Part shown: positions 25,679 through 34,205 of the stretch, piece by piece | Layout: each line of letters begins with the position of its first letter | How positions within the stretch are numbered: position 1 is the stretch's first letter | Source: CAYQLT01 sp964418425 | Lineage (GTDB): Bacteria; Bacillota; Limnochordia; Limnochordales; Geochordaceae | DNA length: 64,000 nt | Assembly (NCBI GenBank): GCA_964418425.1 | Contig: CAYQLT010000001.1 | Coordinates: 174,791-238,790 of the forward strand | Direction of reading: 5' to 3' | Program-made: the position numbers and the translations under genes | Notes under the pieces: generated by a model | Databases searched by the model: none | Seen by the model: the letters and a program-made list of their open reading frames with translations, nothing else | Told to the model about the DNA's origin: nothing

Positions 25679-26086
25679 GTGAGCAGACGGCTGGCGCGGG
25701 AGGTGGCGCTGCGGGTGCTCTTTCAGGTGGACGTGGGCAAGGCCCACTGGGCAAGCGCCCTGGAGCGCAGCCTCAAGGAGGTCCAGCTCTCCCCTGCCCA
25801 GCAGCAGTTTGCCTCCCAGCTGGTGGAGGGCACCGTGACCCACATGCAGGAGATCGACCGGCTCATCTCCCGTTTTGCCGTCGACTGGACCCTGGAGCGC
25901 ATGGCCAACGTGGACCGCAACCTGCTGCGCCTGGCGGTTTTCGAGATCCTGTACCTGAAAGACATCCCGGTCAGCGTCACCATCAATGAGGCGGTGGAGC
26001 TGGCCAAGAAGTACGGGGATGCAGACTCCGGCAAGTTCGTCAACGGGATTCTGGGTAACGTGGTGCGCCATGTGGGCGACGGCTGA
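25679..26086 (+). CDS. nusB: transcription antitermination factor NusB
   Basis: 135 residues, all-helical. RRLAREVALRVLFQVDVGKAHW and VDWTLERMANVDRNLLRLAVFEILYLKDIPVSVTINEAVELAKKYGDADSGKFVNGILGN are canonical. NusB with S10 (NusE) binds boxA in rRNA leaders. GTG at 25679 with AAAGGGG upstream. xseA begins inside its 3' end. folD, which often sits between nusB and xseA in Bacillus, is absent here. Confidence 0.95.
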   Translation: MSRRLAREVALRVLFQVDVGKAHWASALERSLKEVQLSPAQQQFASQLVEGTVTHMQEIDRLISRFAVDWTLERMANVDRNLLRLAVFEILYLKDIPVSVTINEAVELAKKYGDADSGKFVNGILGNVVRHVGDG

Positions 26087-27386
26087 GGCGGGGCCCGCCT
26101 TTTCCGGGCATGGCCTTCACCCGGCACTGGTCGGGCAGGTGCTGACGGTCAGCGAGCTGACCCAGCGGGTGCGGGCGCGGCTGGCCGGCGACCCCCGCCT
26201 GCAACAGGTGGCGGTGGCGGGAGAGCTGAGCAACGTCAAGCGCCACAGCGGCTCGGGTCACCTCTACTTCTACCTCAAGGATGCCCACAGCCGGCTGGCC
26301 TGCGTGATGTGGCGTTCGCAGGCGGAGCAGCTGGATTTTGAACCCCGAGACGGCACCCAGGTGGTCGCGACGGGCTACGTGGACGTCTACCCGGTACAGG
26401 GAGTCTACCAGCTGTACGCGCACACCCTGTACCCCGTCGGGCTCGGTCTGCTCTATGCACGGCTGCAGAAGCTGGCCGCCCGGCTTTCCGCGGAGGGGCT
26501 TCTCGATCCGGCCCGCAAGCGCCCGGTCCCCCGCTGGCCGAGGGCCATCGGTGTGGTCACCTCCCCCGACGGGGCGGCCCTTCGGGATATCGTCGCGGTG
26601 GCCCGTCGCCGCAGTCCCCGCATCCCGCTGTACGTGAGCCCGACCCGGGTGCAGGGGGACGGGGCGAGCCAGAGCGTGATCCGCGCCCTTGAGCGCCTGT
26701 ATCGCTGGCCGGGCATCGACGTGATCGTGGTGGCCAGGGGCGGAGGCGCTCTGGACGAGCTTTGGACGTTCAACGACGAGGGGATCGTGCGGGCGGTGGC
26801 CCGAAGCCCTGTGCCGGTGGTCTCTGCGGTGGGCCATGAGACCGATGTCACACTGGTCGACCTGGTGGCCGACCAGCGGGCGCCCACGCCCTCGGCGGCG
26901 GCCGAGCTGGTGACCCCGGACGAGGCGGCGTGGCGACAGAAGGTGGAGTCGCTGCGCCAGCGGCTGGCGCGAGGCGCTGCGACGAGCCTCGGGCGCCTTC
27001 GAGAGCGACTGGCCCGCCTGGGCGGCCACTGGACGCTGGGGCGGCCCGAACGATGGCTCGGAATGTACCGCCAGCGCGTGGACGAGCAGGTGGTGCGCCT
27101 GCGAGCCGGGTTGCAGGAGCGCCTGGCTGCGCCCCGGGTTCAGCTGGCCCGGCTATCTTCGCGCCTGTCGGCGGGGAACCCCCTGGCGCTTTTGGAGCGA
27201 GGCTATGCCTGGGTGGCCGACGAACAGACCGGGGCCGTCCTCCGAAGGGCTGCCCGCGCGAAGGTGGACCAGCGGCTTCGCCTTCAGCTCTGGGACGGCG
27301 CGCTGGGCTGCCGGGTGGAGAGGGTGGAGTTGGGAGCGCCCGCCGCAGCCCGAATGGGGCCCGGCGGAGCAGGAGGAGGGGGGTAG
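26070..27386 (+). CDS. xseA: exodeoxyribonuclease VII large subunit
   Basis: About 438 residues. The OB-fold N-domain (LTVSELTQRVRARLAGDPRLQQVAVAGELSNVKRHSGSGHLYFYLKD) is followed by the catalytic domain with GVVTSPDGAALRDI, VIVVARGGGALDELWTFNDE, VSAVGHETDVTLVDLVADQRAPTPSAAAEL, and a coiled coil. It degrades single-stranded DNA with XseB. The ATG at 26070 overlaps nusB by 17 bases; a GTG at 26139 (MLTVSEL) is an equally sensible start. Confidence 0.95.
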   Translation: MWATAEAGPAFSGHGLHPALVGQVLTVSELTQRVRARLAGDPRLQQVAVAGELSNVKRHSGSGHLYFYLKDAHSRLACVMWRSQAEQLDFEPRDGTQVVATGYVDVYPVQGVYQLYAHTLYPVGLGLLYARLQKLAARLSAEGLLDPARKRPVPRWPRAIGVVTSPDGAALRDIVAVARRRSPRIPLYVSPTRVQGDGASQSVIRALERLYRWPGIDVIVVARGGGALDELWTFNDEGIVRAVARSPVPVVSAVGHETDVTLVDLVADQRAPTPSAAAELVTPDEAAWRQKVESLRQRLARGAATSLGRLRERLARLGGHWTLGRPERWLGMYRQRVDEQVVRLRAGLQERLAAPRVQLARLSSRLSAGNPLALLERGYAWVADEQTGAVLRRAARAKVDQRLRLQLWDGALGCRVERVELGAPAAARMGPGGAGGGG

Positions 27387-27388
27387 CC

Positions 27389-27700
27389 GTGGACGGCGCG
27401 GCCCAACAGGGTGCCGGCGGTGACGAGGATCTGCCTTTTGAGGAGGCCCTGGCGCGCCTGGAAAGAGCGGTCGAGCAGCTGGAGCGGGGCGAGCTGACGC
27501 TGGACGAGGCCCTCAAGGCCTTTGAAGAGGGCGTACGCATGGCTCGTATCTGTTCACGCCGGCTGGAGCAGGCCGAAGCCCGCCTCTACCTGTTGCTGGA
27601 GCAAGACGGAGCCGAGCGGGCCGTCCCCTTCGAACCCCCTCCCTTGCGGCCGTCCGCGGGGACGCTCCCGGAGGGGGGCTCCCAGGGTGGGCAGCGCTGA
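27389..27700 (+). CDS. xseB: exodeoxyribonuclease VII small subunit
   Basis: 103 residues. The core LPFEEALARLERAVEQLERGELTLDEALKAFEEGVRMARICSRRLEQAEARL is diagnostic. It is longer than usual by a Pro/Gly-rich C-terminal tail. It starts three bases after xseA with a strong GGAGGAGGGGGG upstream and overlaps ispA by 14 bases. Confidence 0.93.
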   Translation: MDGAAQQGAGGDEDLPFEEALARLERAVEQLERGELTLDEALKAFEEGVRMARICSRRLEQAEARLYLLLEQDGAERAVPFEPPPLRPSAGTLPEGGSQGGQR

Positions 27701-28631
27701 GGCGATGGCAGCGCAACCCTCCGGCCTGGCCCGCCGGTACCTGGAGCGCTGGGCACCCCGGGTGGAGCGCATGCTGGAGGCCCTCCTGCCGTCGGAGCAG
27801 GAGGCCCCCGAGGTTCTGCACCGGGCGATGCGCTACTCGACCCTGGGGGGTGGCAAGCGGCTGCGGGCGGTTTTGTCAGTGGCCGGCTGTGAGGCCGTGG
27901 GGGGCGCGGGAGAGCGGGCGCTGGCCCTGGGCGCGGCGCTGGAGATGATCCACGCTTACTCTCTTATCCACGACGACCTCCCCGCCATGGACGACGATGC
28001 GTTTCGCCGGGGAAAGCCCACCTGCCACCGGGTTTTCGGGGAGGCCATGGCCCTTCTGGCCGGCGATGCCTTGCAGACCCTGGCGTTTGAGGTGCTTGCC
28101 TGTCTCCCCCGGCATGCGGGGGTTCAGGAGGCCACCGCTTTGGCCATCGTGGGTGAGGTGGCTCGGGCCGCCGGCAGTTCGGGGATGGCCGGGGGCCAGG
28201 CCGCTGACCTGCTGGCGGAAGGGAAGCCGGCCGAAGCCGCGGTGGTGGAGAGCATCCACCGGCGCAAGACGGCGGCGCTCATCGCCGCATCGGTGGTCAG
28301 CGGGGGCGTGCTGGGCCTGGACAGGGGGTCGCAGGGTCTGGAGGACCCGAGCGTCAGGGCTCTGCGACGGTACGGGGAGGCTGTGGGGCTTGCCTTTCAG
28401 ATTGTGGACGACCTGCTGGACGAGCCTGGCGAGCCGCAGAGTCCGGGGCAGGACCTGCCCAAGGGGCGAGAGGGGCGCAAAGCCACGTATCCCAGGGCCG
28501 TGGGCTTGCAGGCCAGCCGGGGGAAGGTAGACCTCCTCACCCGGGAGGCCGTCTCAAGCCTGCAGCCCCTCGGGACCCGAGGGGAGGTTCTGGAGGACCT
28601 GGCCCGGTGGCTGGCCGAGCGCTCGGGGTGA
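27687..28631 (+). CDS. ispA: polyprenyl synthetase, geranyl/farnesyl diphosphate synthase type
   Basis: About 314 residues. The first aspartate-rich motif is HDDLPAMDDDAFRRGKPTCH (about residues 97-116) and the second is QIVDDLLDEPGEP; GGGKRLRAVL is the diphosphate-binding site. It condenses IPP with allylic diphosphates. GTG at 27687 has GGAGGGGGG eight bases upstream; ATG at 27705 is an alternative. In Bacillus, dxs comes next; here the next element is the OLE RNA. Confidence 0.94.
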   Translation: MGSAEAMAAQPSGLARRYLERWAPRVERMLEALLPSEQEAPEVLHRAMRYSTLGGGKRLRAVLSVAGCEAVGGAGERALALGAALEMIHAYSLIHDDLPAMDDDAFRRGKPTCHRVFGEAMALLAGDALQTLAFEVLACLPRHAGVQEATALAIVGEVARAAGSSGMAGGQAADLLAEGKPAEAAVVESIHRRKTAALIAASVVSGGVLGLDRGSQGLEDPSVRALRRYGEAVGLAFQIVDDLLDEPGEPQSPGQDLPKGREGRKATYPRAVGLQASRGKVDLLTREAVSSLQPLGTRGEVLEDLARWLAERSG

Positions 28632-28706
28632 AGCCGGCGGCCTCCGAGGCACCCAGCTGCGCAAGATGAGCGTCGCAGGCCGTCCGGCGTCTCAGCTGCT
28701 TGGGCA

Positions 28707-28715
28707 TGGTATAAT
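28707..28715 (+). promoter_or_regulatory. extended -10 promoter of the OLE RNA
   Basis: TGGTATAAT at 28707-28715 is a perfect extended -10 element in the ispA-oapA intergenic region. It would start transcription near 28722, directly before the structured RNA. No convincing -35 is visible. Read-through from the ispA operon is also possible. Confidence 0.65.
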
Positions 28716-28719
28716 GGGG

Positions 28720-29345
28720 TCGGCCCGCAGGGGTGGGTGGTGCAGTATCCTAGTCGGGCCGGCTGCTCTTGAGGGCGGGCCTAAAAATCCGCCAAGGGCA
28801 CATCGATGAAGTCCCTGGTGGTGGCTCGGGACGCCCAGTCTCGGGTTGCTGCTGGGGGTTAAGGGGTCGGGGCGATCTGCAAGGGCATGCAGGCGTTGAC
28901 CCCGGCTCCGCGGAGACCCACGTGCGTGGGGCGCCCGTGCTGTGTGGGGGCAAACTACGGCGTGGGGGTGAACCTGCACGCGGTGCGTCGGCTTGCTGAC
29001 AAGGCAGGTCGAGAGTGCTGGGTGCAGCGTAGCCTGCCTTGAGCCGCCGGGGCGGGATGGTCCGATGGGTCGCCTTGCCCTCAGGGCCCGGGGGCGAGAC
29101 GGCGGGGACCTGAAAGCTCCGGGGCAAAAGAGGCTAGAGAGCAGCTCGGGCCGTCGAGGAAAACTCCTAGGCTGCCTTCCTCGGGAAGGGCGCCTTGGGG
29201 ATTGCGGTGTGGTCTAAGTGGCAATCCAGCCTCGCCTGCGGCGACGCGGCGAAGCGGCCGCAAAGGGGAAACCGCCGGCCCGGCGACGGGCCGGAGGGCC
29301 GCTGGGAAAACCTGCTGGACCTTAAGCCACAATGTTTACTCAAGG
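28720..29345 (+). ncRNA. ole: OLE RNA (ornate, large, extremophilic RNA)
   Basis: An 845-base stretch between ispA and oapA contains no gene but is densely structured. Local stems include GTCGGCCCG (28719-28727) with CGGGCCGGC (28755-28763) near the 5' end and CCGGCCC (29275-29281) with GGGCCGG (29288-29294) near the 3' end. Unpaired purine-rich runs such as GGGGAAACC lie between. The length of about 620 bases, its own extended -10 promoter, the position in the ispA-tlyA-argR-recN neighbourhood and, decisively, the oapA gene immediately downstream are those of OLE RNAs of extremophilic and anaerobic Bacillota. OLE forms a membrane-bound ribonucleoprotein with OapA and other partners and is linked to stress tolerance in alkaliphilic Bacillus. 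Ends are approximate; a covariance-model search was not possible here. Confidence 0.85.
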
Positions 29346-29476
29346 CGCTGCCACCTGCCCGCGGGCCACGACCACCCGCTTGCCGGAGCAGTCGGTGCTT
29401 TTCGCCCGCTGAGGGCGCGCTGCCATCCGTCCGCGACAGCGATCACAATTCCCGTCGGGGGGTGTGAGCCTCCGCG

Positions 29477-30097
29477 TTGGCGAGCCGCTGGCGTCGCCTC
29501 TTTTCCGTCGGTTTGGGAACGGCGGCCATTTCGGTGGTGCTGACGCTCGCGGGCAAGGGGTCCGCCGCCAGCCTGAACCTGTGGGCCGGCATGCTGGTGC
29601 TGCTGGGTGTGGTGGCCATCGGGATCCTCTTCGACGTGGTCGGGGTGGCGGCAACCGCCGCGTCGGAGCACGGCTTTCACGCGATGGCCTCGGACCGGGT
29701 GTTTGGAGCGCCACAGGCCATCTGGATCGTGCGCAACGCCGACCGCGTGGCCAACTTCGCCAACGACATGGTGGGCGACGCGGCCGGGACTCTCGCGGGA
29801 GCCATCGCCGCCACTTTGGTGATCCGCTGGGTGGCAACCCATCCCACCGTGAGCGAATTGTGGGCCACCACCCTGCTTGTGGCGGTGGTCTCCGGGCTGA
29901 GCGTGGGGGGGAAGGCTGCGTTCAAGCCCTTTGCCATCGGCCACTCCGAGCAGGTGGTGTTGGCAGTGGCCCGTCTGGTGGCGGCCTGCGAGCGACTGGC
30001 GGGAAGGCCGCTTTTGCGCGGGGGTTCCACACCCAAGGGTCGCCGCTCCGGCCGGTCGGGTTCGTCCCGAAGCGTGGAGGGGTTGCGGCGCCGGTGA
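29477..30097 (+). CDS. oapA: OLE-associated membrane protein OapA
   Basis: 206 residues with four probable transmembrane helices (about 10-28, 35-60, 95-115 and 125-145). The conserved core is NLWAGMLVLLGVVAIGILFDVVGVAATAASE, FHAMASDRVFGAPQAIWIVRNADRVANFANDMVGDAAGTLAGA and SVGGKAAFKPFAIGHSEQVV, which I recognise as the OapA family. OapA binds and membrane-anchors OLE RNA, and the RNA lies directly upstream, in the same order as in Bacillus halodurans. The TTG at 29477 is the only usable early start because an upstream in-frame GTG is followed by a stop. tlyA overlaps its stop (GTGA). Confidence 0.85.
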   Translation: MASRWRRLFSVGLGTAAISVVLTLAGKGSAASLNLWAGMLVLLGVVAIGILFDVVGVAATAASEHGFHAMASDRVFGAPQAIWIVRNADRVANFANDMVGDAAGTLAGAIAATLVIRWVATHPTVSELWATTLLVAVVSGLSVGGKAAFKPFAIGHSEQVVLAVARLVAACERLAGRPLLRGGSTPKGRRSGRSGSSRSVEGLRRR

Positions 30098-31074
30098 GCG
30101 AGCCGAGCTCCCGTTCTCCGCGGCTGCCCGAAGACGGGCGCGGGCGCTGCCGGAGCGGCTCGCCGGGGCGCGTGCGGGCCGATCGGCTCCTGGTGACACG
30201 AGGCCTGGCGTCTAGCCGGGGGGAGGCCCGGGAGGCCATCCTGGCCGGTCGGGTGATGGTTGAGGGAGCCATGGTCTCCCGCCCGGGGGCTCGCCTGCCT
30301 TTGGACGCAGCGGTTCACGTGGTGGGACCCCCTCGACCTTACGTGAGCCGCGGGGGCATCAAGCTGGAGCATGCCATCCGGGAACTGGGGGTCCCGGTGG
30401 CGGGCCGGGTGGCCATGGACGTGGGGGCCTCCACCGGGGGTTTCACGGACTGCCTGCTGCGCCACGGCGCCCGGCGGGTCTATGCGGTGGACGTGGGCTA
30501 CGGGCAGCTGGCATGGCGGCTGCGAACCGACCCCCGGGTCGTGGTGCTGGAGCGAACCAACATCCGTTACCTGGAGCGGCAGCGGATCGGTGAGCCTCTT
30601 GACATCATCACGGTGGACGTCTCTTTCATCTCCGTGACCCGGTTTTTGGACCGGCTGGTCGGGTTTGCCGCGGACGGAGGGTGGATGGTGGTTTTGGTGA
30701 AGCCTCAGTTCGAGGCCGGCCGGGACCAGGTGCGCCGGGGCGGCGTGGTGGTGGACCCGGAGATCCGGGCCGAAGCCGTCCGGGCCGTGGTTCGGGCCGG
30801 ACAGCAGGCGGGCTTGAGGCTGGTGGGCATGACGCCCAGCCCTCTGTTGGGTCCCCGCGGCAACGCGGAATTCTTTGTGGCGTTTGTGCGAGGAGGCCCC
30901 GTCGCCCAGGATGGCGTCGAGCCTGCCCGGGGAGGCGGAGCACCGGCCGTCGGCGCCGGGCTCGAAGCGGACAGTGAGGAGCTGGACGCGTGGATATCGA
31001 GGATGGTACGCCTGGCTCCCGCCCGGAGGTCGGGCAGCCGAGAGGACGATGGGCCGTCACACCCAAGACCGTGA
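30094..31074 (+). CDS. tlyA: TlyA family rRNA methyltransferase / S4-domain protein (YqxC)
   Basis: About 326 residues. An N-terminal S4 RNA-binding domain (VRADRLLVTRGLASSRGEAREAILAGRVMVEGAMV) is followed by an FtsJ-like Rossmann methyltransferase: RPYVSRGGIKLEHAIRELG, the SAM motif AMDVGASTGGFTDCLLRHGARRVYAVDVGYGQL, DIITVDVSFISVTRFL and VLVKPQFEAGRDQV. Mycobacterial TlyA 2'-O-methylates rRNA. The last 60 residues are a low-complexity extension. It starts in the oapA stop codon. In Bacillus, yqxC lies in the same ispA-dxs-yqxC-ahrC-recN order. Confidence 0.93.
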   Translation: MSEPSSRSPRLPEDGRGRCRSGSPGRVRADRLLVTRGLASSRGEAREAILAGRVMVEGAMVSRPGARLPLDAAVHVVGPPRPYVSRGGIKLEHAIRELGVPVAGRVAMDVGASTGGFTDCLLRHGARRVYAVDVGYGQLAWRLRTDPRVVVLERTNIRYLERQRIGEPLDIITVDVSFISVTRFLDRLVGFAADGGWMVVLVKPQFEAGRDQVRRGGVVVDPEIRAEAVRAVVRAGQQAGLRLVGMTPSPLLGPRGNAEFFVAFVRGGPVAQDGVEPARGGGAPAVGAGLEADSEELDAWISRMVRLAPARRSGSREDDGPSHPRP

Positions 31075-31919
31075 TCGTCTCGCCCCACCTGGACAAGCCC
31101 CAGGCTCTCCCCCTGGCCGAGGAGCTGGTGGGAGAGCTTCGCCGCCGGGGCATCGGAGCCTGGCTTGATGCCCCGGCCGCCGCAGGGGCCCATCGCCCGG
31201 AGACGGTCTGGGCGGAGCCCTCGTGGGCCCCGGCCGACCTGGTGGTGGTTCTCGGCGGCGACGGGTCCCTGCTGCACGCGGCCCGGCAGGCTGCCCCCCT
31301 GGGGATCCCGGTTCTGGGGGTCAACCTGGGGCGCGTGGGGTTTCTTGCGGATGTGGAGGCGGGAGAGCTGCCGGCCATGCTGGATCGGCTGGTGGACGGG
31401 CGGTTTGTGGTGGAAGAACGGATGATGGTGGAGGCGACGGTGGGCCGGGGCGAGCCTCAGACCGAGCGGTTTTTGGCCCTCAACGACGTGGTGGTGACGC
31501 GTTCCACCCTGGCGCGTATGGCCCGCATCGAGGCGCGCGCCTCCAACTCGGTGCTGGGGGTCTTCCCGGCCGACGGGCTCATCGTGGCCACGGCCACCGG
31601 CTCCACCGCCTACTCCCTGTCGGCGGGGGGGCCCATCGTGCATCCGCTTCTGGACTGCCTGGTGATCACGCCCATCTGCCCGCACACCCTGGCTGCCCGC
31701 CCGGTGGTGATCGGGCCCGACGAGACGGTTGAGGTTCGGGTCCAGGGGCCCGGCAACGACCTGGTGGTGACCGTCGACGGTCAGCTGAGCCGGCCGTTTC
31801 GTGCCGGGGAGGACAGCTTGAGGGTCCGGCGCGCATCGTGCCGAGCCCGGCTGGTGAGGCTTTCGGGGCGCTCACCCTATGAGCTTTTGCGCCAGCGCCT
31901 CAGCCATCCCGAGCTCTGA
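30990..31919 (+). CDS. nadK: NAD kinase
   Basis: Up to 309 residues. Phosphorylates NAD to NADP. The GGDG motif lies in LVVVLGGDGSLLHAARQA, followed by GVNLGRVGFLADVE, LNDVVVTRSTLARMARIEA, DGLIVATATGSTAYSLSAGGPIVHP and ITPICPHTLAARPVVI. The start is ambiguous. The GTG at 30990 has a good GAGGAG but overlaps tlyA by 85 bases; the GTG at 31071 gives the GTGA overlap common in this genome and a standard-length protein of 282 residues. Confidence 0.94.
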   Translation: MDIEDGTPGSRPEVGQPRGRWAVTPKTVIVSPHLDKPQALPLAEELVGELRRRGIGAWLDAPAAAGAHRPETVWAEPSWAPADLVVVLGGDGSLLHAARQAAPLGIPVLGVNLGRVGFLADVEAGELPAMLDRLVDGRFVVEERMMVEATVGRGEPQTERFLALNDVVVTRSTLARMARIEARASNSVLGVFPADGLIVATATGSTAYSLSAGGPIVHPLLDCLVITPICPHTLAARPVVIGPDETVEVRVQGPGNDLVVTVDGQLSRPFRAGEDSLRVRRASCRARLVRLSGRSPYELLRQRLSHPEL

Positions 31920-31931
31920 GGTGGCCGGCGG

Positions 31932-32402
31932 GTGATGAAGGCCCGGCGTCAGTCTGCCATCTTGAAGATCGTGGAGGATCATGTCATCCAGACCCAGGAG
32001 GACCTCCTGGAACACCTGCGCCGCCAGGGGATCCGGGTCACCCAGGCGACCGTTTCCAGAGACATCAAAGAGCTTCGGCTCCTCAAGGTGCCGACGGGTG
32101 ACGGCCGCTACCGCTACGCGGCGGCCCGGGAGGCGGGGCTGGCCGAGCGGCTGGAAAGGGCCCGGCGGGCGGTTCGAGAGTACGTCACCCACGTGGAGGC
32201 GGCCGGCCATCTCATCGTGATCCACACGCTGTCGGGCACGGCCAATGCGGTGGCGGCCTCCCTGGACGCCCTGCACTGGCCGGAGGTGGTGGGCAGCGTG
32301 GCAGGGGATGATTCCATCTTGCTGGTGGTCCGGCCGTCGGGGCGGGTGAGGGCCGACCCGGCCTGCCAGGCGGTGCTGGAAAAGATCCTGGGCTTGCGCT
32401 GA
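31932..32402 (+). CDS. argR: arginine repressor ArgR/AhrC
   Basis: 156 residues. The winged-helix DNA-binding domain (RQSAILKIVEDHVIQTQEDLLEHLRRQGIRVTQATVSRDIKELRLLKVP) precedes the oligomerisation and arginine-binding domain (VIHTLSGTANAVAASLDALHWPEVVGSVAGDDSILLVV). It represses arginine biosynthesis and activates catabolism with arginine as corepressor. Starts at GTG 31932 or ATG 31935. No arginine genes lie in the window; argR before recN is a general Bacillota pattern. Confidence 0.95.
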   Translation: MMKARRQSAILKIVEDHVIQTQEDLLEHLRRQGIRVTQATVSRDIKELRLLKVPTGDGRYRYAAAREAGLAERLERARRAVREYVTHVEAAGHLIVIHTLSGTANAVAASLDALHWPEVVGSVAGDDSILLVVRPSGRVRADPACQAVLEKILGLR

Positions 32403-32446
32403 CGGGGCCCCGGCGCGGCCGGACCGGGTGGGGATGCACGCTGCTT

Positions 32447-34132
32447 TTGGAGCTTGTGGTGGAGAACGTTGCCCTGATCGAGCGGGCGCGCGTCCCATTC
32501 GGCCCCGGCTTCAACGTGCTGACGGGGGAGACCGGCGCCGGCAAGTCCCTGATCCTCGACGCCCTGGGGATCGCCGTGGGCCAGCGGCCCAGCGCGGAGC
32601 TGGTGCGAGCCGGTGAAGAGACGGCCCGGGTGGACGCGGTCTTCGAGCTTCCCACGGGCCACCCTGTGGCCGAAACCCTGACTGCATGGGGCTACGAGAG
32701 CGACGGCGGCCAGTGGGTGCTCTCCAGGGAGGTTGCCCGAAGCGGTCGCAGCCGGTGCCGGGTCAACGGTCGGCCGGTCACGACGGCCGAACTGGCCCGC
32801 GTCGGCGAGGCCCTGGTCAGCATCCACACCCAGCACGAAGGCCAGAGGTTGCTGCGTTCGCCGGAACAGTTGGAGCTTCTGGATGGCTTCGCGGGCCCGG
32901 AGGTGCTGCGCATGCGCCGGCAGGTGGAGGGGGTGTTCCGAGAACTGGAACGCCTGCAGCGGGAGCTGGAGCAGCTGGCGCAAAACGAGCGGCGGCGCCT
33001 GCACGAGATCGACCTCCTGCGCTTCCAGATCGACGAAATCACCGCCGCCTCGCCTCGGCCGGGAGAGGACGAGGAGCTGGCCCGGGAACACCGCCGCCTG
33101 GCCCACGCGGCCCGGCTGCGGGAGCTGTTGGAGGGCGCATGGCAGCGCCTGGCCGGTGGCTCGGCGGGAGGGTCACCCCTGGACGAGCTGGCGGCGGCGG
33201 CACTGCAGCTGCAGCAGGCGGCTGCGCTGGACCCGGAGGTCCTCCCGCTGGCCGAACAGCTGGAGCGCTGGGTGGATGACGTCCGGGAGATGGCCCGCCT
33301 GGTGCGTCGCCTGGCCGAGCAGCGAGAGCCCGACCCGCTGCGCCTGCAGGAGGTGGAGGCGCGCCGGGAGCTTCTGGAGCAGCTGAAACGCAAATACGGA
33401 TCGAGTCTCGAAGCGGTGCTGACGTACCTGACCGGGGCGCGAGCCCGCCTGGCGGAACTGGAGCAGGCGCAGGTCCGCTCCTCGGACCTGCAGGCGCAGC
33501 TGCACCGGCTGCAGGCGTCTTACGCACGGTTGAGCGAAGCCCTGGGCGCGGCCCGTCGCAAGGCAGCGGTGGAGCTGGCCCGGGCCGTCCAGGCGGAGGC
33601 CACCGCGCTGGCCATGCCGGGACTTCAGGTGGCGGTGCACGTGGAGCCGGCCGAGCCCGGGCCGACCGGTTCGGACCGGGTAGAGTTCTTGTTCTCCGCC
33701 AACCCCGGGGAGCCCGCCCGGCCGCTGGCTCGCATCGCCTCGGGCGGGGAGCTCTCCCGGCTCATGCTGGCATGTCGCACCGTCCTGGCGGAGGCGGACC
33801 CGGTGCCCGTGCTGGTCTTCGACGAACCCGATGCGGGCGTGGGGGGGCAGGCAGCCCGGGCGGTGGGCGAGCGGCTGGCCCGGTTGGGAAAAACGCGCCA
33901 GGTGCTGGTGGTGACCCACCTTCCGCAGGTGGCCAGCCTGGCGGATCACCATCTGGCGGTGGAGAAGGTGGAGCGCTCGGGACGCACCCGAGTCCGGGTC
34001 GAGCCGGTCGAGGGAGACCGGCGGGTTCAGGAGCTGGCTCGCATGCTGAGCGGCACCGCTGCCACCGTGGCCGCGCAGCGCCATGCCGAGGAGCTGCTGC
34101 GGCTGGCAGGGGAGACCAAGGCCACCGGGTGA
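32447..34132 (+). CDS. recN: DNA repair protein RecN
   Basis: 561 residues, an SMC-like ATPase acting in double-strand-break repair. Walker A is in LTGETGAGKSLILDALG (about residues 25-40). Two coiled-coil arms (about 155-225 and 290-375) flank the middle. The ABC signature ASGGELSRLMLACRTVLAE and Walker B VLVFDEPDAGVGGQ (about 460) follow, then QVLVVTHLPQVASLADHHL. The TTG at 32447 reads ELVVENVALIERARVPF, the usual N-terminus. Confidence 0.96.
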   Translation: MELVVENVALIERARVPFGPGFNVLTGETGAGKSLILDALGIAVGQRPSAELVRAGEETARVDAVFELPTGHPVAETLTAWGYESDGGQWVLSREVARSGRSRCRVNGRPVTTAELARVGEALVSIHTQHEGQRLLRSPEQLELLDGFAGPEVLRMRRQVEGVFRELERLQRELEQLAQNERRRLHEIDLLRFQIDEITAASPRPGEDEELAREHRRLAHAARLRELLEGAWQRLAGGSAGGSPLDELAAAALQLQQAAALDPEVLPLAEQLERWVDDVREMARLVRRLAEQREPDPLRLQEVEARRELLEQLKRKYGSSLEAVLTYLTGARARLAELEQAQVRSSDLQAQLHRLQASYARLSEALGAARRKAAVELARAVQAEATALAMPGLQVAVHVEPAEPGPTGSDRVEFLFSANPGEPARPLARIASGGELSRLMLACRTVLAEADPVPVLVFDEPDAGVGGQAARAVGERLARLGKTRQVLVVTHLPQVASLADHHLAVEKVERSGRTRVRVEPVEGDRRVQELARMLSGTAATVAAQRHAEELLRLAGETKATG

Positions 34133-34205
34133 CGCCCTGGCTGCCCACCAGCTGGCCGTCCGGAGCGCGGCGGGGCGAGGGCACCCTAGCCCGGAGGCGT
34201 TGGGT

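Noticed and set aside
28750..29400. Short open frames in the OLE region as possible small proteins
   Set aside because: They are short, on both strands, lack ribosome-binding sites and do not resemble any family; the region behaves as structured RNA.
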